NCBI GenBank assembly: GCA_027579435.1
Contig: JANBPK010000746.1
Coordinates: 29,396-93,395 of the forward strand
Reading direction: 5' to 3'
Source of the DNA: Candolleomyces eurysporus
Taxonomy: Eukaryota > Basidiomycota > Agaricomycetes > Agaricales > Psathyrellaceae
DNA: 64,000 bases
Position numbers and translations under genes: made by a program. Numbering within the stretch: the first letter of the stretch is position 1; each line of letters starts with the position of its first letter. Shown piece after piece: positions 11,308 through 20,987 of this stretch. Below the pieces are notes generated by a model that worked only from the letters and a program-made list of their open reading frames with translations, was not told the DNA's origin and did no database searches.

Positions 11308-11439
11308 CTACTGCTCCTCTTTGTAGTCTTTTGAGAATGTCTCTGCGTTCACAGAGATGATGTGGTAACCGACGGCAGTGACCATGGAAAGCACGCCCAG
11401 CGCGTTTGCCAGGCTATATAGTGTCTGGTGGGACATCAT
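11308..11439 (-). CDS. OST4: OST4, oligosaccharyltransferase mini-subunit
   Basis: A 43-codon single exon on the minus strand gives a protein starting MMSHQTLYSLANALG, then VLSMVTAVGYHIISVNA, ending in a charged tail (FSKDYKEEQ). This is the pattern of Ost4: a short N-terminus facing the ER lumen, one membrane helix with the LANxLG and YH signatures, and a few polar residues. Known members are 30-45 aa. Ost4 stabilises the Stt3 catalytic subunit complex for N-glycosylation in the ER. The second ATG, one codon later, may be the real start. It is head-to-head with QCR8 with 302 bp between the start codons, so a shared promoter is likely. Its small size means it is easily missed. Confidence 0.75.
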   Translation of the reverse strand: MMSHQTLYSLANALGVLSMVTAVGYHIISVNAETFSKDYKEEQ

Positions 11440-11741
11440 GGTGAGATAAGGCCTAAAGTAAAAGCAGAANACCAGGTCAGAGCTTGTGTCGCCTTCGAAT
11501 ATGTCAGAAAACCTACTACAAATGTAGTGCACAAAGGCAAACGTGTTCGTCGTTGAAGCGAAAGCGGTAATCGTGGCCCCTTTCGGTCACTGACGTTTGT
11601 TTGTTCTTTTGTTTGGCCGACCACGGACAGGAACGGATTCGCTTTGCCGGCGTTGTGCACGCTGTTTACCGCTCCTCCCAACCCAAAAACTCTTCCGCTC
11701 ATTCTTGCTTGTAGTGGTCGTATTCCCTTGCTGTATCCATC
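11440..11741. promoter_or_regulatory. divergent promoter region OST4 / QCR8
   Basis: 302 bp separate the two start codons. It contains cgaaagcgg- and GC-rich blocks but no clear TATA box. Function is inferred only from the head-to-head layout. Confidence 0.35.
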
Positions 11742-12329
11742 ATGAGGCCAACAATTGCGCGATTCAGTGACATGCCTGGACGTGAGTAACGCCCCGCTCA
11801 TCATAGCAACCTTTGAACTGAAATTTTGTTGTCGCCTCCGCCAGCCAAGGTCTACGTGAGTTAGCCAGCAATACGTTGTGGAATTGGGAAGACGGGTTAC
11901 TGAATGGTGCTGCTTCGATTTTGCTTTTAGAACCTCTGGTGGGGTGACAAGACCGGTGTCCCACAGAAGGGTCTCATCACATACAGTGCGTATTGCAGAA
12001 CCTCTCGCCATTTACCCGTGTCACTCATTCTCTCGTGTTTGGTGACCGGCAGCCCTCTCGCCATACCAGTCCAAGGCTATGCCTAAATGGTTCTCGTCGT
12101 ACCTCTTCAACGGCGTCCGCCGTCTGTCGGGAGAGTTCCTCTTCTTCGCTATTCCTTTCGCTGTTGGTGCGTCTTGCGGTTTACCTCCCGGTTGCAGAAC
12201 AAGAGTCTCACTCACGGTGGAATTGTGTTCTGGGCTAATTCAGGCTACGGTACCTACTCGTGGGCCAAGGGCTACGACGCCTACCTCAACAGCAAGGAGG
12301 GACACCTCGCACATGCCGAGGAACATTAG
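11742..12329 (+). CDS. QCR8: cytochrome bc1 complex subunit 8
   Basis: Five exons, including one of only 11 nt, give a 101-aa protein: 11742-11781, 11845-11855, 11931-11985, 12053-12166 and 12244-12329; all phases fit. It starts MRPTIARFSDMPGPKVY, continues NLWWGDKTGVPQKGLITYTL and SPYQSKAMPKWFSSYLFNG, then has a membrane helix (GEFLFFAIPFAVGYGTYSWA) and the typical C-terminus YDAYLNSKEGHLAHAEEH. Qcr8 is a single-span subunit of mitochondrial complex III near the ubiquinone site. The length matches fungal homologues (about 95-110 aa). The microexon supplies PKVY, which is conserved in placement in other fungi, so I consider it real. Confidence 0.88.
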
Positions 12330-12908
12330 AGCAACCAGTTTATCTCTTAGATGCCTATCCTCAGTACTCTGCCACGCATACCAATCATATAATCCATCAC
12401 ATCAAGGATATTTGGAGTCTCTTCCCTATTTCACGCGACGCCATCCGGGACGAAAGGATTGGTGAAGGCGNAACGTTCCTTACGCCNAGATATNTGCAGC
12501 GTCAAGCTTCGAGTGAGCAGTGNGCGCCCACCGTGTGCNGAATACAGGCTNCCGCCTCTCCTNGAGGTGTTCNNGAGGTGTTATCNGNTTTNCTTTNCAA
12601 AGTCCTTCANGGNGAAGATGNNAGACGAGTGNCTGCTTNTAAACTACCACAAACCTTGAAATAAAGACAAGTCATCAGGCAGGCCTCNTTCTNGANGCTT
12701 GGNGAGATAGTCAGCCGTGTTGGAAACAATNGTNTCTCTTCCANNTATTTTNCGCCTCCATGGTTTACGTGCTCCTTGAAAGNGCCNNACTATTTGTGCG
12801 ACGCGACGCTCAGGCAGGCNANAGTAGAGTGNTCACGTGAGNNTACCCCGCCAGCTGAGCAAAATNCAAAACTNTTGCGTTGACCNTGCCANNTANNCAC
12901 ANNTANTT
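12330..12908. other. N-rich intergenic stretch
   Basis: No gene could be supported. It includes the region directly before U6, where a TATA-like element would be expected, but ambiguous bases there (12891-12906) prevent a call. Confidence 0.4.
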
Positions 12909-12932
12909 GTCCCCTTCGGGGTGACATACGAA

Positions 12933-12963
<31 letters not shown>

Positions 12964-13027
12964 GGCCCCTGCACAAGGATGACACGCTTTCCCGGAGTGG
13001 TAGACCTACGGGTCTCAATATTTATTT
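12909..13027 (+). ncRNA. U6 spliceosomal RNA
   Basis: The invariant core is intact: the ACAGAGA box (in gatacagagaagattagc), the AGC triad and the internal stem-loop region (catggcccctgcacaaggat, then gacacgc). The 5' end folds into a short hairpin closed by a TTCG tetraloop, preceded by GTCCCC. The first Pol III-type T run is at 13024-13027, with a longer one at 13030-13034, so the 3' end is one of these. No intron interrupts the core, unlike U6 of some yeasts. The 3' tail after GACACGC is about 37 nt and holds a small hairpin (gacctacgggtc), a bit longer than in animals. The 5' end is set by homology and may be off by a few bases. Confidence 0.92.
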
Positions 13028-13034
13028 TGTTTTT

Positions 13035-13861
13035 CTTCTTTNCACATCTCACTTTCCACGGCTANCGAAGTCGTTTTGGCCTCTCCTCTGAGCGCAANGC
13101 TCGTCGTTCTCCGCTTACTGTGGACTTGGGNTCTCCTTGCGNTTCAATGTTCAGAGTTTCTCCTTTGCCCAAGGCTTTNCNGATTTGTGTCGACAAACNT
13201 NNAGCAAGTGNCANGTTACTCGCGCTATNCTGAGGTTTCTCCANNNTNNTNCGACGCCGTCTAACNACCGATTNTGGGCTNCAGAAANNNTGNATNANNN
13301 ANGACGNNNNNNCANNGANTCTCANCNNCTNCTNNTTGCTGTCAANTTTCTTNTNCAGCNNNAGGCTTNNTNNCGNNNNANNTCGACTNTGACAATTNCN
13401 TCTGAGTGCGACCNTTGTNNCNTTNTCNNNCNTTGNTTCAAAGGATATGATGGGCNNAATATACCNGNCGANGACAAGANCCTCNTTANAGTGTNCTNCN
13501 ANGTCCNCGTCTNGGACTTGAAGNCCTNGNNGAACNGCGCATGCCNNGGCATNCTCTGGCCNGGGNGNAGCAANTANNTGGGAAAGCCTTCCTACNCCAG
13601 CCTCAAAAACTCGANNATTGTCNAGNCCNCATTCTGACNNANTCTGNGCNCCNGGGCTACGTTACCCAGACGTTTCGGACCTTACTTGTGCTTTGAATTG
13701 GTACTGNNANTGNNGNCCAGCNGTAAAAAGCTGTAAAAANGTAGTCTCGTCCATGCTTATACTACAACNGCTGCGCAGCATAATAGTGTTCTCGAGGCAG
13801 TACGATATGTNCGTATGCAATTNTATNCTTCTGCCAAATCCGACCTTCNNTNTCNNGGGAT
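13035..13861. other. very N-dense stretch, no callable gene
   Basis: More than a hundred ambiguous bases. From about 13430 to 13640 one plus frame stays open with a protein-like composition (FKGYDG, GKPSY, SLKNS), so a real gene may hide here, but the sequence does not allow a call. Confidence 0.35.
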
Positions 13862-13868
13862 TATAAAA
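13862..13868 (+). promoter_or_regulatory. TATA box of the DUF6593 gene
   Basis: TATAAAA stands 55 nt before the ATG at 13923. Confidence 0.5.
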
Positions 13869-13922
13869 CGAAAGCGAGACTCACCTGCTAGCGGTCCATT
13901 GGCACAACTCAGCTACACAACT

Positions 13923-14675
13923 ATGTCTTCCGACAACACCCCATCTGGCCACCTTGTCCTGATTCTCGAACCAGATAATCCCTGCAATACTGTCATNACC
14001 GACCGNGATACTGGCAAGGTATATTACCGTGTCTGGACGGAGCATTCGGAAGAGAAACAGGAATCTGTGACGAAGGTCACGAATGCNGAGGGCAAGCCAG
14101 TTGCCCANTGGGTCTGGAGAAACGTCCGCTCNGACATNCTCACTTTCGAAGGCGGAAAATCCATGTCTGCGAGCGCGTGGCTCAGTAAGAGCATGGTGCC
14201 GTTCAAAGAGTACGNATTTTTCTTTACGCTCGTATCCGTATGGANGATNATTCGAATACTGANACTATTCGGCGTAGCTCGGTTACNTTCAAGGATTTGC
14301 AGGGAAGAGGGTTCAAGTGGAAGGGCAACGCACCTGGCCTGAGTCTTCAAGTAATGGTGTTTCNNTTGCGAANCATNCACTGAAAATACTGACAANATTN
14401 NTCNTCTANAGCTGTGGTCGAAGAACGATAAAGAGCATCCNGCTATCACTTACAAGAAATGCTACAGCTACAAAGACCACAAGTTCAACCCCCCAAAACA
14501 GGTTTATGACCCAGCTACCTTGACTGTCTCCCCGATGGGACAGGAGATTATGGACATGGCNATNGTTTCGTTCTGCCTNCTGGAGAAGGATAACAGGATC
14601 CGTGGCAATAGCAGCACAACCATGGCTGCATCATTGGCNATTCCACACACCATCCATCAGATTAAGGTTGATTAA
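13923..14675 (+). CDS. DUF6593-type protein
   Basis: The protein starts MSSDNTPSGHLVLILEPDNP and shows the layout of the agaricomycete DUF6593 family: an early beta-rich part (GKVYYRVWTEH, WVWRNVR.D.LTFEGGK, MVPFKE), a middle signature FKDLQGRGFKWKGNAPG, then ELWSKND-like LWSKNDKEHPAITYKK, and a conserved C-terminus with LTVSPMGQEIMDMA and LLEKDNR. An intron is clear at 14351-14411; an earlier break near 14205-14245 is either another intron or a frame error, as several N symbols fall there. The family has no known function; its members are small soluble proteins that are often multi-copy in mushrooms. I am confident of the family, less so of the exon edges. Confidence 0.7.
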
Positions 14676-15247
14676 ACCCTCCGTTCATGGCGGTTCACGG
14701 ATCCCTATATCAATGCTGAAATGTAACATGTAGAGTAACACTCCGTAATAGCACTGCAATTCTCGTTTCAAATTTCGTAGCAGTCGAGGCCAAGTGGGTA
14801 TAAAGATATATTGAATCGCTGGTAAACAAAAGTATCAATTCGCTTTGAGGACAATTTGACCGACAACGGNGTTGTCAATCCAGCGGGCACACGGTCGATA
14901 CAAAACATGTTGGTAAAGAAACACAGGAAGCCTGGGCACAAGGAAACGGTAGACGAGACTGAAAATTGGTCCACTGAACAGACTGGGAGGGTCACATTAC
15001 CCTTGAGTTGACGACTCTCAAGAAACAAATAGTTTGCGATCCCGTACCCAACAAGGCTATCAGGAATACGTGCGGAAACGTACCTGTGGCCAAGGCGCAA
15101 ACNTACGTTCACAATGAGTCGGGAAGACCTNGGCAGGACAGGAAAGAGAACGAGTGCCNNAGCTCCAGTCNANNNGGCAGAAATATTCTGACAAGANATC
15201 NACGGCGAAGCCAAACGTTCGACAACATCGCGTTCGGAAAGAGGGAA
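14676..15247. other. convergent 3' intergenic region
   Basis: Lies between the ends of the DUF6593 gene and UPF3. No further gene is supported; short frames are broken by N symbols. Confidence 0.4.
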
Positions 15248-16982
15248 TTAACCTCCCCTTGCAGGTGGACCTCCTCTCCCTCCCCTCCCCCTGCCTCTCG
15301 GGCGACCGCCTCGTCCTCTTTCGGAAGGAGCTCCACCAAGTCCAGCAGGCGGCACTATGACGCCAGGTTGAGCAGCAGGAGCGTTGGCGGGGGTTCCACC
15401 AATGCTATCAGAGCGCTGAGCGGCCGCGGGTACCTTGACATTCGAGGGACCACCAGGTGGACCGCCACGTCGGTTACGATGGCGTTGGGGAGACGATGGA
15501 GATTGCGCGGACGAGGAAGGCTGAGTATCTTTCGCCTCTTTGCCTCCTGCCGCAGCAGATGAGGCTGCCTGACTTGACTCAGCCTTGGTGGAGGCCACAT
15601 CGGCAGTGGCGGCGGTTTCTTTCGCTCTCTCCTTTTCTTTCTCCTTTCGTGCCCGTGCTGACGCACCGACTCCTGCAAGGGCAACTTCGAGGTGTCGTCC
15701 GAGGACAGCTCGAACCCTTCGCTGAGGAGCGGGCGCATCAGCCTGAGAAGAGGCAGCACTGGCCGACGCAACAGCTGGAGCAGTGGCTGGCGCAGGTTGG
15801 GAAGGAGGTTTAGCAGCCAAAATGACTGGGGTAGGTGCAGGGGGAGCAGCGTGTTTTGCTTGCTTTTGGTGTTGTCGAGATTGCTTGGTGGGACCTCCTG
15901 CCACGGTATGGGCGGCAGGCTGTTTCGGCTCAGGGGCGGCCTTAGCAGCTGCAGCTTTCTGCGCCTGGGCGGCCTCCTTTGCCTCCCGAGCTGCCGCTTT
16001 CTTTGCTTTCTTGCTGGTCGGCGCTGCAGCCTCCCCGCCCTTCTGGGGTTGATTGGCGCTCGGCGGAGCGGGAGCTGCTACTTTCTTCTTCTCGTCCTTT
16101 CGGTTGGGGTTTGTGGTTATGGCTACTATTGTTGCTTGATCCTTGTAATGAGCATGATTGCGAAGGATCGCTTCCTTGTCCTTCTGAGCAGACTTCTCAG
16201 CCTTCAAGGCCTCCAGGAGAGGTGTAGTCTTGGGAGGAGAAGGGGGACGTGTAGAAGCAACTGTAGAACAACGTCAGATGACAAATATTGACTTTATCCG
16301 ATCCACTGACTGAGCGATTCAATCGTAACAGCTTCTGTTGTCGGGGCCTTGAGCGATTCGACGAACGAGATGTAGTCCTCATCTTTCGAGAAGTTAGTCT
16401 TGGCCTCTGGCCCGAAGTTAAGAAACGTACCTTTCTCGATGGTATTATTCTTACTGTCTTGCTTGCGCTTCTCTGAGGGAACCTTCTGGTGCGGGGCATA
16501 TTCAACGATGGCATATGACTCGTTGCCTGAGGCAGTGACGCTGAATCTTGCGTTCCTGAGGAGGCAAAAGGGAGTTGGACCAACCTGCTTTGTCTTTGAA
16601 GAGGTGTCCGTCGAATTCGCGACTGAATTGCATCAGCAATTCCTCATTCTTGAAGGCGATATAAGCGCGAGAAGGGATATTCTCCTTGTTCAGCCTGCGG
16701 GTTCAAGACCGTTAGACAGGGTTCATTCTGATTATATAGACAGACAGCTGACCGCTTCTTGAACTTTCCACCGTAATAAATCTTCCATGTTGTTGTGTCA
16801 TCTGTTACCCAGCGCTGGACTGTTTGCCAGAATATCTCTTCAGGTAGGTTCGGTGGGAGTCTCCGCACAACAGTCTTCAGCCTCTCCGTAGTTTGCTGCT
16901 GAGCGGCCTTTTCCCTGCGGTCCTTCTCCTTCTCCTTCTTTGACTTCGCGGGCGATTGCGTTACGGTCGCTGTGGTCGACAT
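15248..16982 (-). CDS. UPF3: UPF3, nonsense-mediated mRNA decay factor
   Basis: Five exons on the minus strand (16982-16753, 16694-16585, 16526-16431, 16382-16311, 16260-15248) give 506 aa with all phases consistent. Residues about 30-175 form the Smg4/UPF3 domain: LKTVVRRLPPNLPEEIFW, WKIYYGGKFKKRLNKENIPS, RAYIAFKNEELLMQF, FDGHLFKDKAGNESYAIVEY, APHQKVPSEKRKQDS and DEDYISFVESL. The C-terminal two thirds is low-complexity, rich in A, K, P and S, and ends in RGG-type repeats (GRGGRPRGRGRGGRGG), suggesting RNA binding. UPF3 bridges UPF2 and the exon junction complex or terminating ribosomes. The N-terminal start MSTTATVTQSPAKSKKEK is the first ATG of the domain frame. Confidence 0.9.
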
Positions 16983-17374
16983 GGGTAGAGACAATGAGAA
17001 GAGGCAATGAGCGCATAGACCGGCACGATACAGCATCTCTGATTCGGCCATCATTAGGTTCGATCGGAGCTTCAACTCATGTGATATGATCGCCTGAAAT
17101 TTTCTCTCTTGCCATCGTCGTAAATGACGGGGAGAACACCCATAGTGAGTGTGAGTCTTCATTTCTGTCATAAAGTTTCTGCATCCTCCACATCCTTCAC
17201 CCTGATGAACAACCTATCACATTATCAAGCTCAACAGTCTTAGAGATTTATCTCTCTGCTGACCCAACTTCTGCAATACTGAACGGACTCCCCTTTCTCC
17301 CTTTTTACATTTCACCCCAGCCGCTTCGCATTGTCTAATCTCAACCTTTAGATCTAGTGTCGCCCCATGTGTGC

Positions 17375-17880
17375 TCACTGAATGTGCATACGGACGTTTG
17401 TAGGCAAGGCCCCGGTAGTGTAGACAAATGCGACACCTCACCCACTACCGGTCGTTATACCTTTCCTTTTTGTGACCCCCAACGACTTTGCGCAATACAT
17501 AGCATGGATATCACTGACCGAATATCTCGCCAATGCTTGAATAAAGGGATCGCATGCGGCGAACCCTGCATGCGAACCATCCAACGAAATTGAACCGCTA
17601 AGCCGTTGACCACCTATTTTGTCCCGTGTCCATGCAACCCCCTGGAGACAGGTCGATATTGATCAATGTAGTGTCTTGCGCGCCACCATTGCGCCTCCAG
17701 CGTTTAGAAACCGATAGTTCGCCTCTATTTCTTCCTGATTTTGTCTAGTTTCGGAACTAAACAGCAACCATTGACAGCCATGCCGGATCGGGCTCTTTTC
17801 TAACGATCTTTCTGAACAGCTCTCCCACAGCATCATTCATATAAAAGAAAAGTTGTAACCTTGGTCCTTGTTCGGTATCC
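17375..17880 (+). repeat. duplicated promoter region, copy 1
   Basis: This stretch aligns with 22815-23260 over several hundred bases. Shared pieces include acgactttg.gcaa, gcatgcgaac, aaccgctaagccgttg/aaccactaagccgttg and ccctggagacag.tcgatat. Each copy precedes a member of the same membrane protein family. A TATA box (TATAAA, 17840-17845) lies 59 nt before the ATG at 17904. Confidence 0.7.
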
Positions 17881-17903
17881 CGCCTCCGAACTGAAAACTC
17901 GAC

Positions 17904-18990
17904 ATGTCATCCCTGTCTTACCAGCCTGATGTCGACGCTACTTCTCCACAGAGCTCACTCATCCAAGCCATCGAGAAACACTGGCAGCCATCCAAACAGC
18001 CCCTCATGGAACTCACTCCTTACTCCCCTCGGCCGCAGGCAGTATCTGACGAGAGCCTGACCGTTACCCAGAATATACGCTCGCAATCCTCCCCAAGGAA
18101 ATTCTGGAACTTCAAGCGGAGCTGGAGCTTCAAGGAGAGGTGGTATGCATTTGTCCGAGGCTTAGGTCTTGCGTTATACTGGATTCTCCGCGTTTTCTGG
18201 TACATCCTGTGCGGAATTGGCATCGTAGCTCTGGTATGGTAAGCCCTATTGTCTTGTTCATCAAAAACCTCCACCGTACTCACCCTCAAAACAGTATANT
18301 TTTTTGGTATTACCTTTGCGTTCGTCGCTGCAAACGGCGCAATATGGATGTAGGTTTCATTAAATTATTATGTTTGCGCTAATATTGATTGTCGATATCT
18401 GTAGGTTGGTTGGTAACGGCATCCTTCGCGCAGCCCATCTACCAGGTTACACTTCCAATGCTGTCGCTGCCTCGGTAGGCGCGGTAGGCGCAATTTTCGC
18501 GGGTATGATCGTCGGCACTGTGCTCAGCTGCCTCCCTTGCAGCGATAGCGAGGATCCGCCTTGGTATATCAAAGTCGTTGCCACAGTCCTTACGGCGACT
18601 CTCGCGGGTGTCCTTGGCTTCAAAATTTTGGACAAGCACATCGACATGAAAGGACTGGATCTGTTGCACGCCACCCGAGCTGGCGCCTTGGGCGGAACGA
18701 TCATGGGGCCAGGAGCAATAATCGTGTTGCCTCTAGTTATAGGGCTCATCTTATCGCCACTGCTCATAGTCGTGATGGCAGGTGGCGAATGGATCTACGC
18801 AAAGTCGACAGAGAACTGGGGACCCAATTCGCATAGCTACTGTTATTGCGTCTGCTATGGAAGCCGCGGTGACCCCGAGATCGAGGCAGAAGTAGAGCGG
18901 ATTCAGAATATGGAGCGGAGGCACAGATACGAAAGGTCCACCATGTTCGATAACTCATACCACGACCACTTTGCCATTACCCGCTACTAA
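17904..18990 (+). CDS. multi-span membrane protein, family copy A
   Basis: Three exons: 17904-18238, 18295-18349 and 18405-18990. Exon 2 is 54 nt if the N at 18299 is dropped, which restores CIFFGITFAFVAANGAIWM; the product is then 324 aa. A hydrophilic, proline-rich N-terminus of about 80 residues precedes at least four hydrophobic segments: around ALYWILRVFWYILCGIGIV, exon 2, VAASVGAVGAIFAGMIVG, and GAIIVLPLVIGLILSPLLIV. Signatures shared by all copies are GNGILRAAHLPGY, FKIL.KHIDMKGLDL and LHATRAGALGG. A Cys-rich, acidic tail follows (SYCYCVCYGSRGDPEIEAE). I do not recognise the family; a transport or channel-like role would be a guess. Copy B at 23282 is close in sequence, copy C at 19385 is broken, and copy D at 28816 is more distant. 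Confidence 0.75.
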
Positions 18991-19239
18991 GTAGCTCATT
19001 TTTTGGATGTTCTGTTTGTTGACTCTGGGACTCGGTCATATGGAGAGCCGTGCATCATTTCATTCCACTTACACGGAGATACGTTTGTAGATTTTGGGTC
19101 ACCCATTTGTACCATTCCATCTGTATTATCTGCTGTGCTATATTATTCCTAAGTATGTACACTATGACTGTAAATTCGAAGAGATAGACATGATCACTCG
19201 TTGGAGCACATACACCATACCGCACACAAGCAATCACTT

Positions 19240-19384
19240 TGGTATGTTATACCTCTCGGTCGGAAAGCTTCCTCACTTCCCATACTTTGTCTTCCCTCTC
19301 CACTTGAAAACCGCCACCTTCCTCCTCTCATTAATGTTTGAAGGTGGGTGCGGGCCATGAACACCAGACGAAACTGAAAATCCC
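19240..19384 (-). pseudogene. relic of the 3' end of the C2-like membrane gene
   Basis: On the minus strand this reads RRKVAVFKWRGKTKYGK and then a stop, matching the C-terminus of the gene at 24587-26732 (RRKVAIFKWRGKTKYGKRED). The shared flank upstream (19080-19190 versus 24440-24580) shows that the 3' flank of copy A and the tail of the neighbouring gene were duplicated together. Confidence 0.6.
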
Positions 19385-19835
19385 ATTACCAGACCACGCG
19401 ACAAACTCTGTCACTGCTTTGGTAGGCGCAGTAGTAGCAACCCTTGCAGGCGTCTTTGGTTTCAAATTTTTGGAAAAGCGCGTCTGTATGAAAGGACTGA
19501 ATCTGGCCCACGCCACCCGAGCTGGCACCCTGGGTGGGGCGATCATCGGACAGGGAGTTATCCTCCTGATACCTCTGATTGTCGGGCTCATGATTATCAT
19601 AATGCGACTGTACTACCTAGTCCTGTTGGCCGATGGCAAGTAGATCGACGCCAAGTCAACCGAGGATTGGGGATCTGGTTCGCATTAGGTGCTCGTATTG
19701 CAGCTGCCATGGACATTGCGGTTACCCCGAAAGCAGGAAGAAATCGAGCGTATTCGGGATATAGAGCGTAGGTAGGCATCATGTTTGATAGCCTATACGA
19801 CAATCAGCAGATACTAGTAATGAACTCTTTCTAAG
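19385..19835 (+). pseudogene. membrane protein family copy C, broken
   Basis: The frame reads NSVTALVGAVVATLAGVFGF, then EKRVCMKGLNLAHATRAG and TLGGAIIGQGVILLIPLIVG, matching exon 3 of copies A and B. The first two exons are missing, an internal part (from GAIFA to the second helix, about 100 bases) is deleted, and stops fall at about 19640 and 19685. The left edge joins directly to a relic of the C2-like gene, so the copy probably arose by deletion within an array. Confidence 0.7.
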
Positions 19836-19991
19836 CCACATCGTTCGCATGCCAGGATTTGACTTTGAGCTGTTCTTCGTACCGGCGTGAAGATTGAGAA
19901 GAAGTGGAAACATGAAGCGATATTATTGGATGCAATTATTGTCAAACATCAAAAAAGCCGAGAATAAGAGTGAGGGGTCGTGAAACGGCAG

Positions 19992-20891
19992 CTAAATCCC
20001 AGATGAAACCGATGGAACCGTTGTCCCAGGCCCAAATAACTCTGTCCAGATCTCTGCGGTCGACCATTGCGTTTCATCATGCTTCTCCACGCTGTCGATG
20101 ACTCTCTAAGCAAGGAGGGGACTCTCGCATTAGCCCCGAACGGTGCACCACACAAAAATAAGTCTCACCTCCAAGAGTGCAACGGCGGGTTTATAGTGAA
20201 TAACGCCGCGTTCCTTCAATCCCTTCAGCGCATCGAGAACGGATTGGTAGGTCTTGGGCTCGCAGCCAAGAAGGGTAGCATTCTGGTGAGCGCCGAGAGT
20301 AGCGAAGAGGACAATAGCCGAGATAGCTGCAACCTCCTGGATGTCTTTTCCCTTGGGTATCTCATAATCACAGATCTGGAGACCTTCGAGAGTCATGTAA
20401 TACCATGTCCAGTTTGGCATCAACCCCACCTTCCGGATGGCGGCGACGAGGAACGAGGATCGGAGCATGGGGTGAACTTGACTACTGCCATCGTCAAGGG
20501 ATACGAATATCGTATCCTTTCGAACAGTTCCGGGATAAGTGTGGCGATAATTCGAGACGATCTCTGACAGTGTCATGCGGAACATGTTGCAGAACGGCTC
20601 GAGGCCATTTTGCGTTGGGATCTTGAGATTTGTGATTTCCTCGGACTCGAGTAGGCTTTTGAGTTTGGTCAAAAGAGGTTCGAGGAGTGCTGGTTTACTG
20701 GACGTGCGCGTGAGGCTCCATATGGCGCAGGCTAGAGTAATCGGAACAACGTCGCTGGGTGTTTGTGTGAGAATGGACAAGAACTGTTGGGACGTGAACG
20801 GCATCGAGAGGAAGGCTTCAAAGAAAGCGCTCCCTTTCCTCAATTTATCTTCGTAGGGAGTACGCTTATCGATTACGAGTTGCATCGCCAT
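19992..20891 (-). CDS. hypothetical protein
   Basis: Two exons on the minus strand: 20891-20169 and 20105-19992, joined in phase (ALLE then RVIDSVEKHDE), giving 278 aa. I chose the start MAMQLVIDKRTPYEDKL at 20891 because a TATA-like element lies at about 20991-20998; an in-frame ATG at 20987 would add 32 residues rich in T, S and Q but sits on that element. The protein looks soluble and helical, with a small hydrophobic stretch (EVAAISAIVLFATLG). I do not recognise a domain. It lies between copies of the membrane protein family but shows no duplication itself. Confidence 0.6.
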
Positions 20892-20987
20892 TGGTTGCTG
20901 GAGAGGTGGGTACGAAGTGTGGTGCGAAGTTCTCGTGGACGTCTGGGTTTGAGTATGAGTATAAGATGTTAGACATTGGCTAGACAC

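Noticed and set aside
11436..12011. 191-codon open frame on the minus strand across QCR8
   Set aside because: It is antisense to the QCR8 exons and introns, shows no domain, and would overlap the better supported gene.
11993..12465. Other open frames across QCR8 exon 4 and 5
   Set aside because: They read through the introns of QCR8 in wrong phases.
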